From positions 1 to 8,345 of the forward strand of contig SIRV01000031.1 in NCBI GenBank assembly GCA_004366195.1: a stretch of DNA of 8,345 bases, read 5' to 3'. The DNA comes from Actinomycetota bacterium (GTDB taxonomy: Bacteria; Actinomycetota; UBA4738; HRBIN12). The notes below the pieces were generated by a model, which had not been told where the DNA came from, searched no databases, and saw only the letters and a program-made list of their open reading frames with translations. A program made the position numbers and the translations under genes. Below are positions 1 to 6,371 of this stretch, piece after piece. Within the stretch, counting starts at the first letter, position 1. The number at the start of each line of letters is the position of its first letter.

Positions 1-1658
1 TCCTGTCCCAGTCCGGCGCGCTCGGGCTCGCGGTGATGCAGTACGCGAGCGAGCTCGGCCTCGGGCTCTCCTCCTTCGTCTCCGTGGGCAACCGCGCCGA
101 CATCACCACCACGGACCTCATCGCCTACTGGGCGGAGGACGAGCGCACGGACGTGATCCTCCTGTACATCGAGTCCATCGGCGATCCCCGTCGCTTCGGT
201 CATCTCGCGCGGGAGGTCGGGCGCCGCAAGCCGATCGTCGTCGTGAAGTCGGGGCGCAGCGCGGCGGGGGTGCGGGCGGCCGCCTCGCACACCGGCGCGC
301 TGCTCGCGGCGTCGGACGTCACGGTGGACGCCTTGTTCCGGCAGAGCGGCGTGATCCGGACCGACACGCTGGAGCAGATGTTCGACGTCGCCACGCTCCT
401 CGCGAACCAGCCGGCGCCGGCCGGCGACCGCGTGGCCATCGTCACGAACGCCGGCGGCCTCGGGATCCTCTGCGCCGACACGTGCGAGGCGAACGGGCTC
501 GTCGTCGCCCCGCTCTCCGAGACGACCCAGGACCGCCTGCGGGAGTTCCTCCCCCCCGAGGCGGCGGTCGGCAACCCCGTCGACATGATCGCCTCGGCCG
601 GTCCCGAGGACTACGAGCGGGCGATCCGGACCGTGGGCGAGGACCCCGACGTCGACGCGATGATCGTCATCTACATCCCGCCCCAGGCGTTCCGAGCCCC
701 GGAGATCGCCCGCGGGATCGTGCGCGGCATCCAGCAGGTCGGGGGGCGGATCCCCGTGGTCACGACGTTCATGTCCACCCACGGCCTGCCGGCGGAGCTG
801 CAGACGGCCGAGACCAGGATCCCCTCGTACCCCTTCCCGGAGCAGGCGGCCATCGCCCTCGCTCGCGCGGCCGAGTACGGGCGGTGGCGGGCCAAGCCCG
901 CCGGCTCGCGCCCCCACTTCCCCGACGTCCGCCCCGACGAGGCCGCCGCGATCATCGCCGAGGGTCTCTCCGAGGGCGCGGGATGGCTCGCCGAGGAGCG
1001 GGTGGAGCGCATCCTCGCCTGCTACGGGATCCCCATGGCTCGGGCCGAGCGGGCGTCCACGCCCGAGGAGGCGGGCGCGGCGGCCGCGCGCATCGGTCGA
1101 CCGGTGGCCCTGAAGGCCTTCGGGGCCGGGATCGTGCACAAGACCGACCTCGGGGCGGTGCAGCTCGGCCTGGAGGGAGCCGCGGCGGTCACGGCCGCCG
1201 CCCGTGCGATGGCGGAACGGCTGGTCGGGTCCGGTCTCCGACCGGAAGGGTTCCTCGTGCAGGAGATGATCGAGGGCGGGGTGGAGATGCTCGTCGGCGT
1301 GGCCCACGACCGCCTGTTCGGGCCGGTCGTCGCGTGCAGCGCCGGCGGGACGGCCGTGGAGCTCGTCCGCGACGTGTCGGTGCGCCTCGCCCCCCTCACC
1401 GATCTCGACGCCCGCGAGATGATCCGTTCGCTGAAGACCTTCCCGCTCCTCGACGGGTTCCGGGGAGCGCCGAAGGCCGACGTCCCGGCCCTCGAGGAGC
1501 TCGTGCTCCGCGTGAGCGAGCTCGTCGAGGCCCACGCGGAGGTGGCCGAGATGGACTGCAACCCGGTGATGGTGCTGCCACAGGGCGCCGTCGTGGTGGA
1601 CGCTCGCGTGCGCCTCGCCGAGGTGCCCCCACCCCCGCCGATCGTGGCGATCGGCTGA
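1..1658 (+). CDS. ADP-forming acyl-CoA (acetyl-CoA) synthetase, 3' part
   Basis: The gene enters from the left edge: the frame is open from base 3 (reading LSQSGALGLAVMQY), so the GTG/ATG at 33-38 is internal, not the start. The missing N-terminus would hold the CoA-binding Rossmann domain. Seen here: the succinyl-CoA-ligase-like core with SQSGALG, SVGNRAD and KSGRS, then ASHTGAL, whose His (codon 288-290) matches the family's phosphohistidine. TNAGGLGILCAD follows near 450-480. A C-terminal ATP-grasp domain runs from about 990 to 1640, with VALKAFG, HKTDLGAV and AEMDCNPVMV. Known of the family: it interconverts acyl-CoA + ADP + Pi and acid + CoA + ATP, so it can make ATP without respiration. 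The protein ends right after ATP-grasp, so there is no C-terminal GNAT domain as in PatZ; an N-terminal one cannot be excluded. Its stop lies 6 nt from the convergent USP gene's stop. The acyl substrate cannot be told. Confidence 0.93.
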   Translation, partial: LSQSGALGLAVMQYASELGLGLSSFVSVGNRADITTTDLIAYWAEDERTDVILLYIESIGDPRRFGHLAREVGRRKPIVVVKSGRSAAGVRAAASHTGALLAASDVTVDALFRQSGVIRTDTLEQMFDVATLLANQPAPAGDRVAIVTNAGGLGILCADTCEANGLVVAPLSETTQDRLREFLPPEAAVGNPVDMIASAGPEDYERAIRTVGEDPDVDAMIVIYIPPQAFRAPEIARGIVRGIQQVGGRIPVVTTFMSTHGLPAELQTAETRIPSYPFPEQAAIALARAAEYGRWRAKPAGSRPHFPDVRPDEAAAIIAEGLSEGAGWLAEERVERILACYGIPMARAERASTPEEAGAAAARIGRPVALKAFGAGIVHKTDLGAVQLGLEGAAAVTAAARAMAERLVGSGLRPEGFLVQEMIEGGVEMLVGVAHDRLFGPVVACSAGGTAVELVRDVSVRLAPLTDLDAREMIRSLKTFPLLDGFRGAPKADVPALEELVLRVSELVEAHAEVAEMDCNPVMVLPQGAVVVDARVRLAEVPPPPPIVAIG

Positions 1659-1669
1659 GGCAGCTCAGC
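1654..1669. terminator. Short inverted repeat across two convergent stop codons
   Basis: GCTGAG-GCAG-CTCAGC is a perfect 6-bp inverted repeat with a 4-base loop. The TGA of the synthetase (1656-1658) and the TGA of the opposing USP gene (1665-1667) each lie inside one arm. No T-run follows on either side, so an intrinsic bidirectional terminator is only a suggestion. The symmetry may partly arise because both arms carry a TGA. Confidence 0.35.
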
Positions 1670-2495
1670 GCCGCGGCCGCACCACGATCACCGAGCAGGG
1701 CGCGTGCGTCGAGACGTGCTCGCTCACGCTGCCGAGCAGCACGCGCGTCACGCCGGAGACACCGCGGTGCCCGACCACGACGAGGTCCACCCGGTCTCGC
1801 GTGGCGACGGTCACGATGGCCGACTCCGGCCGACCCATGGCCATCTCCCGGATCGGCACGACCCCCGCGGCCACCGCGGCGTGGACCGAGGGCTCGAGCT
1901 CGGGTGGGCTCGGCTCCTCCGGGTCGAGCGTCCACTCCGCGTTATCGCCCCGGAGCATCGGGACCACGTGGAGGAGCCGCAGCTCCGCCCCCGTGGCGGC
2001 GGCGATCTGCGCCGCCAGCGTGGCCGTCGCCACCGAGCCCTCGGACCCGTCCACGCCGCAGACGATGCGCTCCGGGAAGGCCCGGGACGCCTCCCGCCCG
2101 ATCATGACCGAGCAGGGCGCCTCCCGCACCACGTGGGCCGCGACCCGCCCCACGCGGATCGCGCCGCCGAGGATCCCGGCGTCCGGCCCCACGGCGAGGA
2201 GATCGATCCCGTGCTCCACCGCCTCCCGCACGAGGACCTCCCCGGGGTCGCCGGCGACGAGCCGGGACGGCGCCTGCACCCCGGCGTCCGCCGCGAGGCG
2301 AGCGAGCCGCGCCAGGGCCGCCTCGCCCTCGGCCTCCACGTCCTCGGGGTGAGGGCGCGTCGTGTCGACCACGAACACGAGATCGAGGCTCGCGCCAAGC
2401 GCCGTCGCCAGGCGCAGAGCCTGACGCGCGGCCTCCTCGGCGCGCGGGGACCCGTCGGTGCCGACGAGGATGCGGCGGATCGCGGGGTCGGTCAT
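1665..2495 (-). CDS. Universal stress protein, two tandem Usp domains
   Basis: 276 aa, the usual length for tandem Usp proteins of DosR-type islands. Domain 1 spans about residues 7-133 (RRILVGTDGS) and domain 2 about 142-273 (RIVCGVDGS). Domain 2 keeps the full ATP-binding signature G-2x-G-9x-G-S (GHRG at 242-245, GS at 255-256). In domain 1 the matching stretch reads GPDA then GR, so it is degenerate and may not bind ATP. It is cytoplasmic; related proteins bind ATP and act in survival under hypoxia or stasis, but the exact action is unknown. The ATG at 2495 has no Shine-Dalgarno; instead TACGCT lies exactly 7 nt upstream, the geometry of a leaderless start. It lies 36 bp downstream of the CBS gene on the same strand, so it could be read both from that operon and from its own promoter. 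Confidence 0.94.
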   Translation of the reverse strand: MTDPAIRRILVGTDGSPRAEEAARQALRLATALGASLDLVFVVDTTRPHPEDVEAEGEAALARLARLAADAGVQAPSRLVAGDPGEVLVREAVEHGIDLLAVGPDAGILGGAIRVGRVAAHVVREAPCSVMIGREASRAFPERIVCGVDGSEGSVATATLAAQIAAATGAELRLLHVVPMLRGDNAEWTLDPEEPSPPELEPSVHAAVAAGVVPIREMAMGRPESAIVTVATRDRVDLVVVGHRGVSGVTRVLLGSVSEHVSTHAPCSVIVVRPRR

Positions 2496-2502
2496 CGAGC
2501 GA

Positions 2503-2508
2503 AGCGTA
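2503..2508 (-). promoter_or_regulatory. Putative -10 box of a leaderless USP transcript
   Basis: On the minus strand TACGCT is followed by 7 nt and then the ATG at 2495. This matches the actinobacterial TANNNT -10 with transcription starting at the start codon. No -35 match is evident. The same hexamer with the same spacing precedes the kinase gene at 3356. Confidence 0.5.
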
Positions 2509-2531
2509 CCGCGCCCGCCGGCTCCGCGCGG

Positions 2532-3236
2532 CTACCGCGGCCCGACCGCCGTCCAGGGCAGCGGGATCTCGGGGGTCGGGACGGTGTCGGCGACCTCGGA
2601 GCGGCGGCGCTGCTCGACCCCCACGACCCCTTCGACGGCCGCGACCAACCGCTCGAGCACGGGGATCAGGCTCCGGCGCTCGAGCTGCCCCTCGAGGCGC
2701 ACCACGCCGTCGCGCACCCGCACCGAGACCGTGGCCGGGTCGATCCACAGCGTGCGGCGGATCACGTCCTCGCGGATCTCGCGCTCGATCTCGGCGTCGT
2801 CCCGCAGGAAGACCGTGAGGAGATCCGACCGGGCGATGATGCCGACGAGCCGCCCGTCCTCGTCCACGACCGGGAGGCGCTTCACCTGCTTGCGATGCAT
2901 CAAGCGGGCGGCCTCGGCCACGGAGGCGCCCGGCCCGATCGTCACGACGGGGGTGGTCATGAGCTCCCGCGCGTACAGCCCCGCCGCCTTCTGGCGGTCG
3001 AGGCGGCGATGCCGCCGCACGAACAGGTGCGCGGCGTCCTCGACCTCCGGGTCCTCCTTCAGGATGAGGTCGGCCTCGGAGACGATCCCGACGAGCCGCC
3101 CGTCCTCGTCGAGGACGGGGAGCGCGCTCACCCGCGCCTCCCGCAGCCGCCGGACGACCTCCTTGAAGGGGGTCGACGGCTCGATCGTCACGACCTCCCT
3201 CGTCATCACGTCGGCGACCGTCGTCCTCACCGCCAT
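2532..3236 (-). CDS. CBS-CBS-BON domain protein
   Basis: 234 aa from the ATG at 3236. CBS repeat 1 covers about residues 8-60 (VADVMTREVVTIEP, VLDEDGRLVGIVSEADL). CBS repeat 2 covers about 90-145 (ARELMTTPVVTI, VVDEDGRLVGIIARSDLL). A BON domain covers about 150-215 (REDVIRRTLWIDP, VRDGVVRLEGQL). A Pro-rich tail ends it. CBS pairs usually bind adenine nucleotides or similar ligands, and BON domains often bind membranes or partners; no catalytic motif is present, so a sensing or regulatory role is inferred. It is the first gene of a probable operon with the USP gene. The frame is open 34 codons further upstream, but that extension is Arg/Gly/Pro-rich and covers the promoter. A perfect AGGAGG (3239-3244) is only 2 nt from this ATG but 8 nt from GTG at 3230 (third codon), so the true start may be the GTG. 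Confidence 0.9.
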   Translation of the reverse strand: MAVRTTVADVMTREVVTIEPSTPFKEVVRRLREARVSALPVLDEDGRLVGIVSEADLILKEDPEVEDAAHLFVRRHRRLDRQKAAGLYARELMTTPVVTIGPGASVAEAARLMHRKQVKRLPVVDEDGRLVGIIARSDLLTVFLRDDAEIEREIREDVIRRTLWIDPATVSVRVRDGVVRLEGQLERRSLIPVLERLVAAVEGVVGVEQRRRSEVADTVPTPEIPLPWTAVGPR

Positions 3237-3238
3237 CG

Positions 3239-3264
3239 CCTCCTGCGTCCTACGCCTCAGGCTA
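3239..3264 (-). promoter_or_regulatory. CBS-USP operon promoter -10 and Shine-Dalgarno
   Basis: On the minus strand TAGCCT (3259-3264) fits a TANNNT -10, and AGGAGG (3239-3244) is a perfect ribosome binding site. Transcription would begin near 3252. The first base of the hexamer (3264) is exactly 30.5 bp from the centre of the proximal DevR-like box at 3288-3301, the distance expected for an activator overlapping the -35 region. Confidence 0.5.
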
Positions 3265-3287
3265 CGCGGTCCCCGCCCTCTCCCCCA

Positions 3288-3301
3288 CGGCCGAGCGTCC
3301 C
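3288..3301 (-). promoter_or_regulatory. DevR/DosR-like box, proximal, CBS-USP operon
   Basis: Minus strand GGGACGCTCGGCCG fits the dyad GGGNC-N4-GNCCC at 7 of 8 defining positions. The left half equals the GGGAC of the mycobacterial consensus core GGGACTWWAGTCCC. The centre, 3294.5, is 30.5 bp from the -10 hexamer at 3259-3264. Binding by the regulator at 7389-8063 is inferred. Confidence 0.5.
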
Positions 3302-3310
3302 CCCGGAGCC

Positions 3311-3324
3311 GGTACCAGGGCCCC
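3311..3324 (-). promoter_or_regulatory. DevR/DosR-like box, distal, CBS-USP operon
   Basis: Minus strand GGGGCCCTGGTACC fits GGGNC-N4-GNCCC at 7 of 8 positions. The centre, 3317.5, is exactly 23 bp (about two helical turns) from the proximal box, the spacing also seen at 6817-6853. It is only 25.5 bp from the kinase -10 at 3343, so it is not placed to activate the kinase in the same way. Confidence 0.42.
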
Positions 3325-3342
3325 CCGCCTCCGGGCACCTTG

Positions 3343-3348
3343 TACGCT
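3343..3348 (+). promoter_or_regulatory. Putative -10 box of a leaderless kinase transcript
   Basis: TACGCT is followed by 7 nt and then GTG at 3356. No Shine-Dalgarno precedes that GTG, which supports leaderless initiation and fixes the start choice. No -35 element is evident. Confidence 0.5.
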
Positions 3349-3355
3349 TGGGACG

Positions 3356-4937
3356 GTGGACCCCCGCTTGATCGACTCGGGCCTCGTGCTCGCCTCCGAG
3401 CTCTCGCTCGGCGCCATCCTCCAGCGCATCGTGGAGCTCGCCGTGGAGATCACCGGCGCCCGGTACGGGGCGCTCGGGGTGATCGGCCCGGACGGACGCC
3501 TCGCCGAGTTCCTGACGGTCGGCGTGGACGAGGAGACCCGGAGGGCGATCGGCGACCCGCCGGTGGGCCGCGGCGTGCTGGGGGTCCTGATCGAGGAGGG
3601 CAAGCCGCTGCGGCTGGACGACATCCGCTCCCACCCCCGCTCCGTCGGGTTCCCGCCCCACCACCCCGAGATGCACACGTTCCTCGGCTACCCGATCCGG
3701 GTCCGGGGGACGGTGTTCGGCGACCTGTACCTCACCGACAAGGAGGGCGGGTTCACCGATGAGGACGAGGAGAACCTCCGGGTGCTCGCGGCACAGGCGG
3801 GGGTCGCGATCGAGAACGCCCGCCTGTACGAGCAGGCGAGACGACGGGAGCAGATGCTCGACGCCTTCCGCGAGATCGCGATCGCGATCCTCTCAGGCGC
3901 GGAGGCGGACGAGGCGCTCACCCTCATCGCCCGGCACGCGAAGGAGCTCGTCCGCGCCGACCTCGCGAGCGTGGCCGCCCTCGACCCCTCCGGACGCCTC
4001 CGCCTCCGGGTCGCCGAGGGCGCGCACGCGGATGAGCTGCGGGGGGCCATGTTCCCGCCGAAGGGCTCGATCTCCGGCGAGGCCATCCGCACCGGCCGCG
4101 CCATCGTGGTCCCCGACGCCTCCCGGGACCCCCGCGCCTACCAGCCGGTGGTGCGCCTCGGCAACATGGGGCCGATGATCCTCGTCCCCCTCGCCGAACG
4201 GGGGCGCGCGTTCGGCACGCTGAACGCGGTGCGGATGCGCGGCGGCCGGCCCTTCACCCAGGAGGACGTCGACCTCCTCCAGCGGTTCGCCGACCAGGCC
4301 GCGATCGCGCTCGAGTACGCGCGGGCCCAGCGCGAGGCCCAGCGCGTGGCGATCCTCGAGGACCGGGAGCGCATCGCGAAGGAGCTCCACGACGGGGTGA
4401 TCCAGTCCCTGTTCGCCGTGGGCATGGGGCTGCAGGGCGCGGCGCTCATGAGCGAGGACCCCGAGCAGGCGGCCCGGATCGAGGGCGCCGTCGCCGAGCT
4501 CGACCGGGTCATCCGCGACCTCCGCAACTACATCTTCGGCCTGCGGCCCGGGATCCTCGCCGACCGCCAGCTCGACCAGGCCCTGCGCCAGACGGCCCAG
4601 GAGTTCGAGGCCCGCTCCGGCATCGTCACGGTGGTGGACATCGACGAGACCGTGGCCGCGGAGCTCGCCTCCTCCGCCGCCGACGTGCTGCAGGCGACCC
4701 GGGAGGCCCTGTCCAACATCGGGCCGCGTCACGCTCCGCCGGGAGGGCGCGAGCGCCGTGCTCGAGATCGACGACGACGGCCGCGGCTTCGACCCGGCGA
4801 GCGTGCGCCGGGGGGACGGCCTCACGAACCTCGAGCAACGGGCCGCGGCCCTCGGCGGCAAGGCCACGATCGAGAGCGCCCCCGACCAGGGCACGACGGT
4901 CCGGCTCGTGATCCCCCTCGAGGGGATCTCCGTCTGA
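3356..4937 (+). pseudogene. DevS/DosT-like heme GAF sensor histidine kinase, frame broken at the N box
   Basis: Intact frame covers 455 codons from GTG 3356 to about 4720. GAF1 (about 5-155) closely follows mycobacterial DevS: GFPPHHPEMHTFLG puts His103 at the DevS heme ligand His149, and Tyr125 (DLYLTDK) at distal-pocket Tyr171, with the same 22-residue spacing. GAF2 is about 165-325. HisKA_3 has ERIAKELHDGVIQ with phospho-acceptor His345. After REALSNI (Asn454, N box) the frame shifts by +1, and the rest of HATPase_c is in another frame from about 4722 to the TGA at 4935-4937: GRVTLRREG, EIDDDGRGFD, GDGLTNLEQRAAALGG. The residues normally between (ARHAxA-like) are absent, consistent with a 17-nt loss. 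The roughly 60-residue region before GAF1 in DevS is missing. Intact homologues sense O2/NO/CO and phosphorylate DevR. Either a real inactivating deletion or an assembly error. Confidence 0.85.
4910..4928 (+). terminator. Hairpin at the 3' end of the kinase
   Basis: GATCCCC-CTCGA-GGGGATC is a perfect 7-bp inverted repeat with a 5-base loop, ending 6 nt before the kinase TGA at 4935. It lies in coding sequence (VIPLEGIS) with no T-run, so a termination role is only possible. The opposing oxidase gene ends 2 nt past the kinase stop. Confidence 0.25.
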
Positions 4938-4939
4938 CC

Positions 4940-6295
4940 CTATCGCTCCTCCACCGCCAGGGCCGTCACCATCCCGAACATGCCGTGCGGGCCCTCGACG
5001 TGGGGAAGGATGTGGCAGTGGAACGCCCACACGCCGGGGTACTCGGCGCGCACGAGGATGTCGAACCGCTGGCCGGGTGCGACGGCGAGCGTGTCGGCCA
5101 TGTAGGGCTCGTCGAGGACGAACCCGTCCTCGGCCACCACTTCGAAGTGGTAGCCGTGGAGGTGCATCGGGTGGATCTGCGCCCCGTCGTTCGCCAGGTG
5201 GATCAGCACGTCGTCCCCCTGCCGAGCAACGATGGGCTGGGTCGCGGGGAACCCCTTGCCGTTCAGGACGTACCCGGTCGGCCCGTCCCCCAGGAACATC
5301 GTGGTCTCCACCTCGATCCGTTCTCCGTACAGCCGCGAGAACGCCGCGCGGGGCTCGACGAGGAACGCCCCGTAGAGACGCTTGCCGACCTGCTCGGTGG
5401 AGTTGAAGTGCGAGTGGTAGACGTAGAAGCCCGGCGGGTCGACCACCCGGAACTCGTAGGTGAAGAACCCGCCGGGCATGATCGGGTCCTGGGTGACGTA
5501 GGGGACCCCGTCCATGTCGTTCGGCACCGTGACCCCGTGCAGGTGGAGCGTCGTCGGCTGGCGCATCTCGTTGCGCACGACGATCCGGACCCGGTCGCCG
5601 GGGTGCACGCGGATCTCCGGACCGGGGACCTGGCCGTTGTAGCCCATCGCGTCGACGAACACGCCGGGCTCGGTCTCCCACCGCAGCTCCTGCGCGGTGA
5701 GTTCGAACACCTTCACCCCGCCCTCGATCCGCGGCTCCAGCGGTCGGTCGCCGAGCCCCTCCGTCTCGGCGGGGAAGGCCTCCACCCCCGCCTCGTGCCC
5801 GGCGAGCATGTCCTGGACCGAGACGGCGCCGGTCGTCGGGTGCTGCATGCCATCCGCGCCCGTCGCTCCCGTCGTGGTCGCCGTCTCGGGCGCGCCCTCG
5901 GTCGAGACCACGAGGGAGCCCACCATCCCGAGGTCCTCGTGCCCGGGGATCGGACAGAAGATCCGGTACTCCCCGTCCTCGAGCGCCGGGACCACGAGGG
6001 TGGCCGTCCGACCCGCTTCGAGCTGCGGGGTCTCGAGCACGCCCGACCCCGTGTCGACCGCGAACACGTGCGGCGCCTGCCCGTCGTTGGAAACGGCGAT
6101 CCGGATCTCCCGGCCGGCCGGCGCCGTGAGCCGGTCGGGGCTCAGCGCGAAGTCGGTGAGCGAGACGGCGAGCTCGACCGGACCGCCGGCCGCGCCCGCT
6201 GCGGCCGGAGCCGGTCCGCCTCCCCCGTCGGTGCAGGCGACGAGCGCGAGCGCGACGACGGCCGGGACGGCGAGCGTGCGGAGACGGCGGGACAT
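4940..6295 (-). CDS. Lipoprotein multicopper oxidase with N-terminal plastocyanin-like domain
   Basis: 451 aa. The start at 6295 is set by GAGGAGA 6 nt upstream and by a signal peptide (MSRRLRTLAVPAVVALALVAC) whose LVAC lipobox makes Cys21 the lipid-modified residue, so it is exported and membrane-anchored. Residues about 40-132 form a cupredoxin with a complete type 1 copper set: His76, Cys114, His119, Met124 (CPIPGHEDLGM). After a Thr/Gly/Ala-rich linker come two oxidase cupredoxin domains with all four copper motifs: HLHG (251-254), HSH (294-296), HPMHLHG (375-381) and HCHILPH (426-432). GM pairs follow at 438-439 and 441-442; the spacing to the axial Met is two residues longer than in common laccases. 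The HCH motif argues for a laccase-type, O2-reducing enzyme rather than copper nitrite reductase. The substrate is unknown. The plastocyanin domain could pass electrons to the oxidase core (inference). Confidence 0.92.
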   Translation of the reverse strand: MSRRLRTLAVPAVVALALVACTDGGGGPAPAAAGAAGGPVELAVSLTDFALSPDRLTAPAGREIRIAVSNDGQAPHVFAVDTGSGVLETPQLEAGRTATLVVPALEDGEYRIFCPIPGHEDLGMVGSLVVSTEGAPETATTTGATGADGMQHPTTGAVSVQDMLAGHEAGVEAFPAETEGLGDRPLEPRIEGGVKVFELTAQELRWETEPGVFVDAMGYNGQVPGPEIRVHPGDRVRIVVRNEMRQPTTLHLHGVTVPNDMDGVPYVTQDPIMPGGFFTYEFRVVDPPGFYVYHSHFNSTEQVGKRLYGAFLVEPRAAFSRLYGERIEVETTMFLGDGPTGYVLNGKGFPATQPIVARQGDDVLIHLANDGAQIHPMHLHGYHFEVVAEDGFVLDEPYMADTLAVAPGQRFDILVRAEYPGVWAFHCHILPHVEGPHGMFGMVTALAVEER

Positions 6296-6300
6296 GGGTC

Positions 6301-6333
6301 TCTCCTCTCGGTCGGAACGTGGGCCGTATCGAA
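6301..6333 (-). promoter_or_regulatory. Oxidase gene leader: possible -10 and Shine-Dalgarno
   Basis: Minus strand GAGGAGA (6301-6307) is a clear ribosome binding site. TTCGAT (6328-6333) is a weak -10 candidate, 31.5 bp from the centre of the box-like dyad at 6358-6371. The ribosome site is well supported; the promoter is tentative. Confidence 0.4.
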
Positions 6334-6357
6334 CCCGCTCGCGCCGGCCGCCGACCA

Positions 6358-6371
6358 AGGCCGGATGGGCC
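6358..6371 (-). promoter_or_regulatory. Weak DevR-like box upstream of the oxidase gene
   Basis: GGCCCATCCGGCCT on the minus strand fits GGGNC-N4-GNCCC at only 6 of 8 positions. It counts mainly because its centre (6364.5) is exactly 23 bp from the full-match box at 6381-6394. Confidence 0.3.

Noticed and set aside
482..2107. Long + strand frame overlapping the synthetase and USP genes
   Set aside because: The product is Arg/Pro/Gly-rich without domains, a typical shadow frame of GC-rich genes on which the synthetase and USP motifs are clear.
2530..2543. DevR-like dyad ahead of the USP gene (GGGCCGCGGTAGCC on the minus strand)
   Set aside because: Only 6 of 8 positions match and the centre is 28.5 bp, not 30.5 bp, from the -10. 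It overlaps the CBS stop codon. Too weak to list.
3306..3319. DevR-like box at the expected position for the kinase promoter
   Set aside because: The bases at the 30.5-bp position do not fit the dyad. The dyad at 3311-3324 is instead phased to the CBS promoter.
1704..3371. Long + strand frame opposite the USP and CBS genes
   Set aside because: It is low-complexity His/Arg/Asp-rich translation antisense to two well-recognised genes.
3893..4894. Minus-strand frame opposite the kinase
   Set aside because: No recognisable domain; it mirrors kinase codons.
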